This document shows, piece after piece, positions 1 through 11,660 of a stretch of DNA of 64,000 nucleotides. Below the pieces are notes generated by a model. That model ran no database searches. It was given only the letters and a program-made list of their open reading frames with translations, and was not told the origin of the DNA. The DNA comes from Nageia nagi (Eukaryota > Pinophyta), in NCBI GenBank assembly GCA_050084985.1, contig JBITNC010000001.1:109244001-109308000 (forward strand). Reading direction: 5' to 3'. A program made the position numbers and the translations under genes. Positions within the stretch are counted from its first letter, which is position 1. Each line of letters opens with the position of its first letter.

Positions 1-394
1 ATTATTTTTGAATAAATTTATGAGTATGCTTAGCCTAAAATAAAAATAAAATAATAGCCAATAAATACACAAAGATAAAATCCAAGAAGAGGATTTTCAA
101 AACCAAAGGAAAGTTGGCTTTTCAACTTGTCTACTCAAAATTTATATTTTGGGTCCCCTATGGGACATGTTTTGAAGGCTATTAAAATTAACAAAATAAA
201 ATAAAAATATGATAAAAACATGAAGAATAAATATAAACTAAAAATAAGATAAAGAGAAAGAAATAAAACTTAACAAAAAAGAAAAGAATGTACAAGATGA
301 CATTACTACTAGCAACTAAATAAGAGTGGGTTGAAGTAATATTTTTTATATTTCCCATTGATTGAAAATGATAGATCTTACCATTATAAATTTT

Positions 395-1500
395 TCAATT
401 TGAAGGTTTTATAACCCAATTTGTCTAAAACTCGATATGGTCCTAATCATAAAATATAAAACTTTAAATGATCTCCTTTCTTATCATGCACTTTATCCCA
501 AAGTAAAACTAGATCTGATACTCTAAAATCTTTTATGGTAGTACATTTATCAAACCATGTCTTGATTGCAACATAATTCTTGCTACATTATTGGCTAATT
601 TATCTCTTTTCTAATCAAGATGCATAAGGTGTGTAATTTTAGCCTGTACAACATTATTAGTTCTTACATTCTATTTCATAAAATGAAGTATTAGAATTTA
701 TAAATGCATGGGAAAAATAGGATCCTAACCATAAAAAAGATGATAAGGAGATGTTTCTAATTGTATCTTAACTCAAATCCTATTTGATCAAAGTGCAAAT
801 TTTAACTTGGTACATGCTACTCTCTTGGATTCTTTTCTAGAATTCTCTTAATGGTATTTAGAGGATTTTTATTTGTATACTTAGCAAAAACATTTCTTTA
901 TGGATAATAATTTTAAGAATACTTAAATTTAATTCCTTTATTGTATGCCCATTTTGTAAACTAAATTGAAACAAAAGCTAGGCCATTATTGTAAAATAAG
1001 GAATAAGGCATACCAAACCTAGTCAAAAATGAGTCTTTTGTAAATTCTATGGCTAATTTAGTTGTACTATTCTTGAGTGGTTATACTTTAGTCCATATGG
1101 TGTAATAATTAGTAGCTATTATAATAAACTTATATCTATATGAATAGTTTATATTAATAATTCCAACAAAGTTTGATCTACATTATGAAAAAGGCCTTAT
1201 TTCAATGACTAGTTACAAGGGCATAATTGGATTCTTCTCTTTATTTATTTTAGTTTGCATGTATGGTAAGTTTTTGTCTAAGTTTTAGTGCCTTTGAATA
1301 ACTTCCACCAATAGTAACCTAACCTTAGTATTTGATGAGCTATAGAAATATTAGATCGATATGCTAGACCATTCTAAGCATGAAATTACTTAGAAAGATA
1401 ATTAGTTTCTAATCTATCTACACATATTAGATAAATACCTTCATGATTATTTCTATAAAGGGTTTTGATTTGATCATGTAGTTAACAAATCTTAACTTTA
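395..1500 (-). pseudogene. L integrase remnant
   Basis: This is a broken integrase. Translating the minus strand in shifting frames gives, from about 1500 downward, an HH-CC zinc-binding-like region, then a core with stretches such as FIIIATNYYTIWTK (normally ATDYFTKW) and LTRFGMPYSLFYNNG (normally RFG.P..I..DNG). The C-terminal part contains LVLLWDKVHDKKGDHLKF followed by LGPYRVLDKLGYKTFKL, which is the usual post-core module of plant Ty3/gypsy integrases. Stops and frameshifts are frequent, and the catalytic aspartate of the DNG motif has become asparagine (NNG). It cannot be active. The order after RNase H (1501-1897) fits a normal pol polyprotein. Confidence 0.75.
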
Positions 1501-1897
1501 AACTCCTTCTTTGAGTAGATGTGAAGTTTTTACAGAAAGAACTACTGAGTATTGCAAAATATCCTTATATCAACTATTTGTACTAATTTACAATGCACAA
1601 TATTGATGAAAAGAAACATTATCTTAAGCATGAGCTACAATTTTAATATGACCTTATCCATATACAATATTCATTGGATGAATTTATAAATCATATTCTT
1701 GTAATGTGGATATCCATTTACCTCTTTTCTCTTCTAACTCATTGTACATCAATATTTCTTTGATTGTAGGGTATAAATTTATTACATAAATGTGGGCTAC
1801 CAAAATATAATCTCTAAATTTTTTAATAATTCTAAAAGTATATAAGATTGTTTATTTAGTAAGAAATAGTTGGTCTTAGCATATTTGAGTGTAGTAC
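1501..1897 (-). pseudogene. L RNase H, C-terminal part
   Basis: The minus strand just left of element M reads STTLKYAKTNYFLLNKQSY, which matches the end of the RT-linked RNase H of plant gypsy elements, where residues like L.Y...EKQ.YA occur. It continues the reading that ends ERTISFM at 7878 on the far side of M. M therefore inserted inside this RNase H. Several stops follow. No function remains. Confidence 0.65.
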
Positions 1898-2302
1898 TAT
1901 TATGATGCTACAAATATGAAAAAGGGAAATATTACAAAAATGAAATGAATATGGAATTGAAATAGGAAAAATGACAACTATCTATTGCAAATAATAGAGC
2001 ATGCATTGGTAAATAGAACACAAAATAGCATTAACAAGTAGATAAAGATAGGATTTTACTAAATAGTAATAGAATCATAGGTTTCTTTGAGGGGGATACC
2101 TCCTTACAACTCTAAAGGTAGAAAATAATGTTCAAGATGCCTTTCTCCACACACTTCTATCTATTTATAATAAACTAACCCTAACCCTAATAGTAATGCA
2201 AAATTAATCCCTATGCCTACAATCACAATATTACAATATAGGCTGATAATTTAATAAAATACTAATACTAACACTAAATTGTTAGGATGTGGAATCGTAA
2301 CA
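1898..2302 (-). repeat. M 3' LTR
   Basis: This is a 405-bp repeat of 7474-7877, read on the minus strand from CGTAACA-type to ATGCTAC-type ends. The terminal dinucleotides have partly decayed (left end TATTATG in place of TGTTACA). It contains a doubled telomere-like CTAACCCTAACCCTAATA at about 2174-2191, found in all four LTRs of this family. Confidence 0.85.
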
Positions 2303-2322
2303 TGCCACCCCTCTTGAGATGA
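2303..2322 (-). other. M polypurine tract
   Basis: Immediately inside the 3' LTR the minus strand reads CAAGAGGGGTGGCA, a purine-rich primer for plus-strand DNA synthesis. The equivalent in A is at 29495-29509. Confidence 0.7.
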
Positions 2323-2329
2323 AGCTTTG

Positions 2330-3480
2330 AAGTGTGGAAACTATTACTATAGCTGATGAAGGATTTCTCATGTTGCATCTTTTGGTGCCATGCCTTGCCA
2401 ATGCATAAGGACTCCTATGATGGAGTAATTATGAAGCTATCATGAGCATTGATCTAAAACTACCTTAAGTATAATTACCATTGATCCATCCTATACAAAC
2501 TCAAGTAATTGTGTCTAAATCCAAACCTCTGATCCAACCACTTTCTTGAAGTAAGAGACATGAAACATTGGATGAATATTAAAAGAAGTAGGAAGCTCCA
2601 ATTTGTATACAGTTAGACCAATGCACTGTAACACCTTATAAGGGCCATAAAACTTTGGAGCTAATTTTTGAGGACCTTTTATTTTTAAGTATTTCTAGCA
2701 ATAAGGTTGCAACCTTAGAAAGACCATGTCATTTACCTAGAACTCTCATTTCACATGTTGCTAATTAGCCTATTATTTCATATGATGTTAGGTTATCTAA
2801 AGGTTATCCTTAAGCAGATGAAGAATATCATCCCAAGTAACTAAAGTTGAGTCAACTTCCTAAACTTTACTAGTACCTACAACATATGAGGTGATTATTA
2901 GTGGAGATTGACCATATACTACTTCATAGGGGTCATCTTGCTGGTAGAATGATAAGATGTATTATACCACCACTTAGCCAAGAGAAGCCATCATACCTAA
3001 TGCATAGGTTGTGCTGAAGCAAAACAACATAAATATATTTCCAAGCATTTGTTGATAATTTCAATTTGACCATCAATTTGTGGATGATATGCTAAGCTCA
3101 TATTTAGTTAGGTATCTTGTAGTTTAAAAAGCTCTTACCAAAATGACTTGTAAAAGTAGGGTCATGATCACTGATAATCATCTCTATCATACCATGTAGT
3201 TTGAAAATTATATGCAGGAATAATTATGCCACTATCATTGCTTTGTAAGGATGAGCCAGTGAACAAAAATGAGCATATTTAGATAATCGATCAACCACCA
3301 ATAGAATAACTAATTTACCATGAGATTTTGGAAGACCTTCAATGAAATCTATTAAGATATTGGTCCATGTATGGGTAGGTATGGGGAGAGGTTGAAGGAG
3401 TCTTGGAGTACCCACTATCTCACCCTTTTATCTTTGACACACATCATAAGCTACCACAAACTGCTTGATATCCAATTTCA
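2330..3480 (-). pseudogene. M integrase with chromodomain
   Basis: The integrase would join the DNA copy to the host chromosome. On the minus strand, 3224-3415 carries the core stretch with [20 protein letters not shown] and [11 protein letters not shown], a hallmark of plant chromovirus integrases. Farther along (about 2330-2520) are VLMHWQGMAPKDAT and EILHQL, matching the tail of a chromodomain (normally VLVKW.GL....ATWE). The chromodomain would direct insertion towards marked chromatin. Multiple stops break the frame. The better-preserved sister copy is at 28101-29480. Confidence 0.8.
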
Positions 3481-3688
3481 TACCTATCCAATAGAATGAT
3501 TATGCCACTCACTTATATATTTTCAAAAATCCTTGATTTCCTAATTTAGGTGTGGAATGGAATTTGATAAGTATTTATGATTTACATTTTAAAAGAGATG
3601 ATAACAAAATTTGACCTTTGAATCTCAAAATACCATCTTACCATGTATGGTGTGGTTTACTCATGAGCTCTTGAGTGATATATTTTAA

Positions 3689-4970
3689 TCATTCTTGGGT
3701 GAAACTATCCTCTACCCACTCTTGTTTAACTTTATCCAACCATTGAGGAATAGGATATGAAAGAGCTTGAATTGCTACTTGATCTTGAAATTGTCTAAAT
3801 AAAGCATCAGTAACCACATTCTCCTTACCTTTATAGTATACTATCTCATAATCATACCCTAGTAGTTTGGTCACCCATTTTTGTTTCTCAAGAAAAGAAA
3901 TGCATCGCTCAATGAAAAATTTCAAAATATGATGATCTATGAGGATGATGAAATGGCAACCAATGAGATATGGTCTCCAACATTGAACTGCATGAATAAT
4001 GGTAAGCATTTCTTTTCCATAAGTGGATTTGCCCAAATTTTTCCTAAAGAGTCCTCTATTAGTGAATGCCAAGGGACACCCTTATTGCATCAATAATACC
4101 TCAATTCCTACTCCAAAAGCATCACTTTCTATCATAAAGGTTTTAAAAAATTCTAGCATTATTAATACTAGGGTGGTACACATTACCTCCTTGAACTTAA
4201 TGAAAGTTGCCTTAGCTTGATAGGACAATTGGAAAGCATTCTTTTTCAATAACATAGTTGGAGGTGCTACAATCTTGCCATATTCCTTCACAAATTTTTT
4301 ATAATAGTCTATCAACCTTAAGAATCCTTGAAGACTTTTCAAAGATTTAGGAATAGACCAGTCCCACATGCCAGTAATCTTTTATGGGTCCACCTTAACT
4401 CCCTATTTAGATATAACATGGCCTAAGTAGTCAATTTACCTCTTGGTAAATGAGCATTCTAATTTTTTTGCATATAGCTAGTGTTCCTTCAAGATTTGTA
4501 GGGTTTGGTCAACACATGCCACATGTTATTGCCATGTCTTATTATAGATCAATATATCATCAAAGAAAACTAAAGTGAACTTCTTGAGGAATTGAATAAA
4601 CACTTGATTCATTAAACTTTGAAATTTGGATGGAGCATTTGTTAGGCCAAAAGGCATGACCAAGAACTCATAATGGCCCTCATGGGTGCAAAATGCTATT
4701 TTTGGTATATCCTCCTCCTTGAGATGAATTTGGTGATACTTAGATCATAGGTCCAACTTGGAAAATATCTTTCCCCATGTAGTTCATCTAGTAATTCATT
4801 AATGATTGGGATGGGAGATTTTTCCTTAATTGTAATTTTGTTAAGGGCCCTAAAATCTACACACATACACCATGAACCATATTTCTTACAAACCAATATA
4901 ATTAGAGAAGAATATGGGCTTACACTAGGTTGGATTACTCTTGCATCTAATAATTTCTTAACCAATTTTC
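3689..4970 (-). pseudogene. M reverse transcriptase and RNase H
   Basis: Reverse transcriptase begins near 4965 with the N-terminal palm stretch [20 protein letters not shown], a standard plant gypsy motif. The thumb and connection follow at 4369-4082 (SLQGFLRLIDYYKKFVKEYG), then RNase H at 4072-3689 with STYGKEMLTIIHAVQCWRPYL and KWVTKLLGYDYEIVYYKGKE. The catalytic YVDD region falls in the decayed interval 4369-4696. The 127-codon RNase H stretch is open, but frameshifts separate the blocks, so the enzyme is dead. Its closest relative here is 26671-28100 in A. Confidence 0.85.
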
Positions 4971-5342
4971 CAATTTCATTTTTCTATAAGCAAGGATACT
5001 GATAAGGATGAATGTTTGGTGGGTGACTACTTGGCACCAACTGGATAGCATGATCATGTGATTGCTAGGCTAGTAAGCCCATTAGTTTCTCAAAGGTACT
5101 TGAATACTTATTTAAGATGGGTTATAGATCCTTAGGCTCTATGATTTTAGATTTGGTGATGGATAAGAAATGTAACTATGCTAGCATCCCCTTTCCAATT
5201 TTTTGTAATATCTTTTCCATGTGATGTGAGCTCACAAATTGTATAGATCCACCTTGTAATCCCCTAAGAGTATGCTCTTTTTAATCTATTTTGAATATCA
5301 TCCATAGCTTTGCAAAATTCCACTATATGGTGCCCAAAGTCC

Positions 5343-5750
5343 TCAACCATTGTACCTCAAAACTATATCACATCCCCTAAGTGGTAAAACATACATGTTG
5401 CTTTTCAAAGTATAGTGGTCTATGCTCAATTTGACATTATGACATATGCCTTTACATGCTATTTTTCCTCCATTACCAACCATAACCTCAAAATTATTTG
5501 TAGGATGTATGTAACAATTAGCAACTTTAGCCACTCATGGATCAATGAAATTATGAGTACTTCTTGAATCCAACAATATTATGAGAGGGTGCTTTTTAAA
5601 AAACCCTTTAACCTTCATAGTTTGACAGGTGGTAATTCTTGCCAATGCATTGTAAGAGATAACTAGGGCCTCCTCATTTGGAATTTCATCTATAGCTTCT
5701 TTAGCTATACTCTCATATTCCTCCTCATTAGGAGCATTAGCATTAAGCAA
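5343..5750 (-). pseudogene. M aspartic protease
   Basis: Two adjoining minus-strand open stretches (5750-5535 and 5534-5343, separated by a stop) encode a retropepsin. The active site reads LLDSRSTHNFID, where the family has LLDSGSTHNFID, so the conserved glycine has become arginine. Downstream residues (FEVMVGNGGKIACKG and YVLPLRGCDIVL) match the rest of the fold. It would cleave the Gag-Pol precursor inside the virus-like particle. The Gly-to-Arg change and the stop make it inactive. The copy in A keeps DSGSTHNFID. Confidence 0.85.
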
Positions 5751-5759
5751 ATATAACTT

Positions 5760-6686
5760 TTATTATGTACAATGATGACCATGAATAAATTTCTGATCAC
5801 AATTATAGCACAAGCCCTTCTTTCAACGTTCTTCCATTTCCTCCCATGTTAAATTCTTAGTTTTCACTATGTGATTTGGTGGTGGGGCACTTGTGTTATT
5901 AGAGGAATGGGAAATATTATGTGTTTTGGTGAATGGAGGTCTTGCATTTCTTCGATGAGCATTAGCTTTATCTTCAATGAGTTTTGCCAAGGCAATAACA
6001 TCCATCATAATTTTGGGATTAAGCATTTTGACCTCTAGTTTAATTTCTTCCTTTAAGCTAATGATAAAAGAACTTGTGAAAAATGCATCATCTAACTCCT
6101 TTATGTGATTTGCCAATTTCTCAAATTGATTTTGGTATTCTTTGACTATGGTAATTTGATGTAGCTTGGTTAATGCCCCTGTGAAATATTCATATTCACT
6201 AGGACCAAAATGGATCAATAATTTTTGAATGAATTCATCCCATGATGGAGAAAGATGCATCTTAGAGTACCATTGGTGCCATTGGAGAGCCTCATGGTCC
6301 AAATGAAAAGATGCCATGTGCACCTTCAAATACTCTAGGATTTGGTTCAATGTGAAATACTATCTAGCCTAATAAATCCAACCAATGGGATTATCTCCAT
6401 CAAATCAAGGAAAATCTAATTTGGTTGTGCATGGAAGAATGAAACCACCTTGTTGATTTCCTGACTACACTAATTGCTATGAACTAGATGCATTGTTGGT
6501 ATGACTAAGATTTAGTTGAACACTATCACATTTACTATTAAGGGTCTATATTTGGTTTTGTATTTGTTAGATTTCTACCCTAAATGTACTAGTAAGTGTA
6601 TATCCCATTTTTTGGATCATAGTTTGAAATCTCATCATGGTAGGATCAACTTGTGCTACTATTTGGGATCTTATTTTAGGTGCCAT
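5760..6686 (-). pseudogene. M gag
   Basis: Gag would form the particle and bind RNA. A likely original start is the ATG at 6686-6684 (minus), followed by MAPKIRSQIVAQVDPTMM. After some stops, an open stretch of 175 codons (6350-5823) holds the retrotransposon gag domain, with residues such as FHLDHEALQWHQWYSKM and FGPSEYEYFTGALTKL. A CCHC zinc knuckle reads CYNCDQKFIHGHHC at about 5815-5770. The same gag occurs in A at 12418-13320 with its start codon changed to ATA. Confidence 0.8.
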
Positions 6687-7456
6687 TTCTACAAATTGCT
6701 ATTTTTGAAGCTAATTTTTCTAAAAATTGCTATTTTTAGAAATTACTATTTTTAGAAGTGCCCAAAAAGTGTATGGGTGTAATATATCAAAATGATCAAC
6801 TTGAAAATATGATCACAATGGGGTAGGTCTCCTAATGATGATTTTTGAACTCTTAAACTTTTTTTTTACATTTATGGGTTTGTCTGCTTTTGTTAAAAAC
6901 TACTAAAATGATCTAGATTTTTAGTTATTTGGCTCTGAAGTTTTTACCACCTCTAAAATGCTATTTTTGGTAGCTCTAAAAAATTATATCTCATACATTA
7001 TACTTCCTAAATCAAGGGTTATTTTGTAAAGGAATGATTCTAGGATAAGGATTATCTACTCTATAGACTTGTCTAAACACCCCTCCTATCCAACTTTCAT
7101 AACGAAAGAGGCTACAAAGATCGCTTTTATGATAAGTAACTTTCCAATGGCACTTGCTAGTACACTATAGTTTATATATGGTTGACATAGATTCCTACTT
7201 AGTTTTAGTTTATAGCCTATATAGTCTTTGATATACCTTTTGGTACATGGAGTCAAATTTTGTGTAGGGTTCTATATGAGGCCTAGGTATCGATGTAAAG
7301 CTTTTTTGCACCTCACTTCACACACAAATTTATGGGCAAGTGTTCTTAGATAAAAATAATAGATCCTCCTAGATATTTTAAAATCCTTAGTATAGGGTTT
7401 CTAGCTTAGACTTCTAAGAATTTATTTTTTTTCCCTATAGTAGAATGGCCTTGGAA
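6687..7456 (-). other. M leader between primer site and gag
   Basis: About 770 bases on the minus strand between the primer-binding site and gag. They align by eye with 11661-12417 of A in the opposite orientation. No open frame is seen, and this is the usual place for packaging signals. A short repeat of AAAATAGCAATTT-like units lies next to the gag start (about 6697-6760). Confidence 0.6.
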
Positions 7457-7473
7457 AGAGCTCTAATACTAGA
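7457..7473 (-). other. M primer-binding site
   Basis: The minus strand next to the right LTR reads TCTAGTATTAGAGCTC, a degraded form of TGGTATCAGAGC, complementary to initiator methionine tRNA. This sets the orientation: the right LTR is the 5' LTR. Confidence 0.75.
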
Positions 7474-7877
7474 TGTTACAATGCTACAAATATGAAAAGG
7501 GAAATATTGTAGAAATGAAATGAATATGGAATTGAAATAGGAAAAATTACAACTATCTATTGCAAATAACAAAGCATGCACTGGTAAATAGAACATAAAA
7601 TAGCATCAACAAGCAAATAAAAATAACATTTTATTAAATAGTAACAAAATCATAGGCTGCTTCAAGGGGGCTATCTCCTTAGAAGTCCAATGGTAAAAAA
7701 TAATGTTCAAGTTTCTTTTTTCCATGCACTTTTATCTATTTATAATAAACTAACCCTAACCCTAATAGTAATGCAAAATCAAGCCTCTACCTTACAATCA
7801 TAATATTACAATATAGGTCAATAATTTAATAAAATACTAATACTAACACTAAAATGTTAGGATGTGGGATCCTAACA
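7474..7877 (-). repeat. M 5' LTR
   Basis: A 404-bp LTR with intact ends on the plus strand, TGTTACAATGC to GGATCCTAACA. It pairs with 1898-2302 and carries the telomere-like doublet at about 7750-7767. Confidence 0.88.
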
Positions 7878-8124
7878 ATAAATCATGAATGATATTGTTC
7901 TTTCATCTTCAAATTTGTTTCTTTGTGTGAGGACTCCTTCCATAGAATGATCTAAGAAAATGAGTATACATAAAATGGATCTTTATGATCTAGACTAGTC
8001 AATAATGATGCTCAAGTTATAGCTCCTTTTATGGATTCAAAGGCTCATTTATTTTATAAATTATAATGTATGATATTATAATTTTTAACATGGCTTCTAA
8101 ATATATATACATACATACATATAC

Positions 8125-8158
<34 letters not shown>

Positions 8159-8475
8159 TAAAACTTGAGATAAAATTTCTTATAGATTTATTCTTCCCAA
8201 AGAAAGATATCAACTCTTTTAAATTGGTAAGCAAAGGAATCTTTTGAATAGAGGTTATCCTTTTTATATATATGGTGATTCCTTCTTCTATAATGAGATT
8301 TCCTAAAATATTTCCTTCATTTTTATCAAATTATATGCACTTATTCATATTCAATGAGATGCTAAATTGTCTACATCTTTCAAGTATTTTTCTAAGATCC
8401 TTAGCATGATCCTATCTATATTTTGAGAAAATGGTGATATAATATATGCAAATAATAATATTATTATTAATTAGT
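7878..8475 (-). pseudogene. L reverse transcriptase (C-terminal half) and RNase H start
   Basis: The minus strand from 8475 reads NNNIIICIYYITIFSK, a decayed version of the RT palm motif around YVDD (CIYY from YVDD by Tyr to Cys and Asp to Tyr changes). It continues DHAKDLRKILERCRQFSISL and GNILGNLIIEEGITI, then LKELISFFGKNKSIRNFI. Near 7878-7960 RNase H begins, ending ERTISFM at the M junction. The RT N-terminal half lies 44 kb away at 52102-52620, because K inserted exactly here. The catalytic aspartates are lost. Confidence 0.8.
8101..8154. repeat. TA/TACA microsatellite
   Basis: A simple repeat of TA and CATA units of about 54 bp within the decayed L pol region. Nothing suggests a function. 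Confidence 0.9.
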
Positions 8476-9154
8476 TGTAATATCTCCAGCTTAGGATATT
8501 TAAACATCTCTCCTAATGCCAATTAATTATGATATTAGTACTTACATTAGGAATACTTTATTTGTCCAATTATGTAATGTCCTCAACTTTGAGAAACCTT
8601 GTAGAAGGAAAAACTATTATCATAAGTTTGGGATTTTTTATTTTTATTTTGGAATATATGGAGAATATTCTTTCAAATCTTTTGATATGTTACATTAAAT
8701 TATGAAGTTTACTAGCTAAGCAATATCTGAACATCATGTGCACCAAAATCGACTAGGGAAAGTTAGCTAGTAGAAAGATATTTTATTTCAAGGTAGGATA
8801 GAATCATAATTATTTGTATTTTCTAGGTATAACAACCTATATAAGTAATATTAGAGAATCAATTGAAGATATCATATTGTGCATTTGATCTTAGATCATT
8901 TGAAGCTTAGAGATGCTTCCCTTCTCTACCTATTAGGGCTTAGGGCTATTCTCTAGCCTATAAGTGTCTTATATACACTTATACATATATTGGAGAGCTT
9001 GCAAATATCATTATTTCCACTTGGAAGCTTACAACATCCATTGGAAGATATCTTGAGACTTGCACCTAGCTTGGGAGCCTTATTGGGATATGTACAAACT
9101 TTGATGAGTCTAGTTTGAGCATTCTTGAATCTTGGACTTTTCCCTAGAACTTAT
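8476..9154 (+). repeat. K 5' LTR, first segment
   Basis: Begins TGTAATATCTCC and matches 51024-51745 base by base with scattered changes (for example ATTTAAACATCTC near both starts, and CTTGGACTTTTCCCTAGAAC near the break). Element D interrupts it, and the rest is 46339-46716. Confidence 0.82.
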
Positions 9155-9879
9155 TGTTATAAAAAAATAATAATGATTAGGGTTATTTATAGAATATTAA
9201 TTTAATAAATTTACCATTAAATAATATGAAATAGATGATATGAAATATTATAATTACCTAATTGACCTTAACCTATCAAACTTATATTTATGAAAGATAC
9301 AAATGTGTACTTTACCTATGATGATGATCAAAGGTGATATCTAATAGAAAGAGGACACATGATGAGCTTCTTAAAAAGACATAGCTACAAATTTGACCTT
9401 AATCCACTACAAGTGCTAGGAACCTAGTGATGTCACTTGGTTACTATTCTAGAATACCTTTCCCTTTTTCTTAATGTCTTCATCCCACCTTTGATGCATG
9501 AAACATTGCTTGTGAATGGATGAAAGATCATATGAATTTTGAGCCCAAAGTATAACAAAATATAGAGATGATATGTAATGTTAAAAAAATCTATCAATAA
9601 TGACAAAAGTATATTTCCACCTATCAAGAATTTAGAATTATATCATCTCATGTCATATATTTGATCATGGACAATCCCTCCACCTTTATAGGAAATATGT
9701 CTAATGCTATGGCTCCTCCTTAGGCTTTTTGTGATGCTGAGCTAATCTATTACCATAAAACATAAAGTCATATGACAGTGCACATGGAAAAGAGCATTTA
9801 TGTAGTAAATTAAATAAAATATTTTGAATACCTAAAAGAGAATTATAGTTAAATTTAAATTTCCCTTTAGGTGTTAATA
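9155..9879 (-). repeat. D 3' LTR
   Basis: 725 bp, plus-strand ends TGTTATAA and GTGTTAATA (originally TTAACA). It matches 40327-40598 joined to 45884-46338, for example the shared stretches GACCTTAACCTATCAAA near its start and AACCTAGTGATGTCAC in the middle. Confidence 0.85.
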
Positions 9880-10918
9880 GATACCCTACTTTGAATATTT
9901 TTTAATGCTTTTGGGATAAAATAAAATCAAAGCATAAATTCAAAGTATAACAAGATGAGTAAAAAAATACTCCTTAAAAAGTTCTCTCATGGTAGAAGCT
10001 TTGGATTCCCTAGCTTTTTGCCTATATTATGCCCCCTCTTTGACTTGGTTGTGACATGATGGACCTCTCACAATAGGAGCAATCCAAGGCAAAGATAAAA
10101 GAATCTAAAAAGAGCTTATACATGAAATGTTTTTGCAAAAAATATCTCAAATATGAATATTAAACATCATGATATGGAAAATATGATAACAAATAAACCT
10201 TTTCCTTGGTGACTTACCCACCAAAATTTGATGAAGATGATAACCAATTTAGACTGATCAACTAAATTAACCAAGCCACTATGTTACCATGTATTTTTGA
10301 TATGGATGGTCCTTCCTTACAATGGTACCAATTGATAAGATTGATCCTTCCTTACAATAGTGTCAAATGATAATATTGACCAACTTGATGTTCCAACCCA
10401 CTATGTTTCCATATATTTTTTAATAAGAGTGCTCCTTTCTTACAAACAAGGGCAATGATATGAAAAATGATATAAAAATGAAATACTATATTGATATATT
10501 TTGATAAGCATAATTTTATGATAAGTAATCCTTAAAAAAATGAAATCAAAGTAAAGAAATGAAATACCTTTTTCATCTATTTACTATGATTATAGAGAAA
10601 TGATCAAATTTTGGATATTTTTGACCATTTAAACTAAGCGACATCACCAGGAACATAAAGACATTACTGGATGACTATCTTAGTTTCCTAAAATATTAGT
10701 ATGAAAAGAAGAAGAAATACATCCTTTTAGAAAAAATATCATACATAAAATGTTTTTATATACATAATATTAATTGGATTACATTATTCTTTACCTTCAA
10801 TTATAGCTAATTTATATGCATAGTTTCCATAATTTGTAATCACAATGTAAGGACCTACCTAATTAGGTTAGAACTTACCTTTCTTTTAATTTTCTAGAGC
10901 TTTAGTGTTGGTAAGGTT
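9880..10918 (-). other. D polypurine tract and 3' non-coding region
   Basis: The purine tract (minus strand ATTCAAAGTAGGGTATC at 9880-9896) lies next to the LTR. The rest has no open frame. Between about 10305 and 10450 are three degenerate copies of a unit containing CCTTCCTTACAATGG and GATAAGATTGA. The same region occurs in G at 60655-60830 and 54261-54677, so it belongs to the element family. Confidence 0.65.
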
Positions 10919-11228
10919 TTATTTTAAGACTATGTCACCAACTTTGAACTCTTTAGGATTGATATTTTTGCTATAGGCTTTTTGGATTCTAGAATGATAG
11001 ACAAGAAGGTATTCTAGAGCATTAATCCATTTTTCATCTAGGACTTCTAGTTGGGCTAATCTAGCATTTCTTATATCCTCATTAGGAATGAGGCCATCTA
11101 CTGACACATAAAGAGATGGGATTTCTAATTTAAAGGGAACTATAGCTTCATCACTATATATTAATGAAAAAGAAGTTTTCCCTACAAAATTCTTTATACT
11201 TTTATAATCCCACAAAGCATAATGTGGT
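10919..11228 (-). pseudogene. D integrase, C-terminal part
   Basis: This is the end of the integrase. The minus strand reads QPHYALWDYKSIKNFVGKTS, then FSLIYSDEAIVPFKLEIPSL and PKEFKVGDIVLK. These match the Tat integrase segment normally reading PYALWGYRTS..T.TGATPFSLVYG.EAVLP.EVEIPS and the closing FKVGDLVLK. The frame is still open over more than 100 codons. It breaks at 11229 because A inserted here. The upstream catalytic core continues at 30640-29926. The enzyme is inactive because of that interruption and of stops in the core. Confidence 0.85.
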
Positions 11229-11233
11229 TGTTC

Positions 11234-11643
11234 TGTTAGGATCCCACATCCTAACATTCTAGTTTTAGTATTAGTATTTTATTAAATGGTCAACCTATAT
11301 TGTAAACATAATATTGTGATTGTAAGAGTAGGTTCCAATTTTGCATTACTATTAGGGTTAGGGTTATTTTAATATAAATAGATGGTAGTGTGTGGAGAAA
11401 GGTATCTTGAACATTATTTTTTCACCTTTGGAGTTGTAAGAAGTAGCCCCCTTGAAGTGGCCTATGATTTTGTTACTATTCAATAAAATCCTATCCTTAT
11501 CTACTATTTGATGTTATTTTGTGTTCTATTTACTAGTGCATTCTCTATTAATTCCAATAGATAGTTGTTAATTTTCCTATTTCAAATCAATATTTGTTTT
11601 ATTTTTACAATATTTCTCTTTTCATAATTGTAGCATTGTAACA
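11234..11643 (+). repeat. A 5' LTR
   Basis: 410 bp, TGTTAGGATCCC to GCATTGTAACA. It begins with a short inverted repeat (TGTTAGGAT and ATCCTAACA) that could form a hairpin. The telomere-like TTAGGGTTAGGGTTA is at about 11351-11366. Confidence 0.92.
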
Positions 11644-11645
11644 TC

Positions 11646-11660
11646 TGGTATCAAAGCTCT
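11646..11660 (+). other. A primer-binding site
   Basis: TGGTATCAAAGCTCT two bases after the LTR. It is one change from the initiator-Met tRNA complement TGGTATCAGAGC. Confidence 0.85.

Larger units (their letters stand above)
1..1897 (-). mobile_element. Element L, 3' portion (Ty3/gypsy, Tat-like)
   Basis: This is the downstream part of an old minus-strand element whose other parts lie at 7878-8475 and 52102-53780. The pieces are separated by the later insertions M and K. Reading the minus strand in order gives an upstream RNase H, RT, RNase H and integrase. Its 3' LTR is not identified and probably lies beyond the left edge. Bases 1-394 hold no recognisable coding sequence and look like the region after the integrase. 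Assignment rests on continuity of the translated protein across both insertions. Confidence 0.7.
1898..7877 (-). mobile_element. Element M: chromovirus (Ty3/gypsy), same family as A
   Basis: This is a full-length but decayed LTR retrotransposon of about 6.0 kb, minus strand. LTRs of about 405 bp bound it, with an initiator-Met-type primer site next to the right LTR and a polypurine tract next to the left. Minus-strand order is gag, protease, RT, RNase H, integrase and chromodomain, the chromovirus order. It belongs to the same family as element A: LTR ends, gag and RT are closely similar. No clear TSD survives (flanks AGTAC and ATAAA), but the RNase H of L reads across the insertion point. 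Confidence 0.85.

Noticed and set aside
2174-2191. Interstitial telomere
   Set aside because: Only two units, at a fixed position in all LTRs of one family. It is a part of the LTR and not a telomere remnant.
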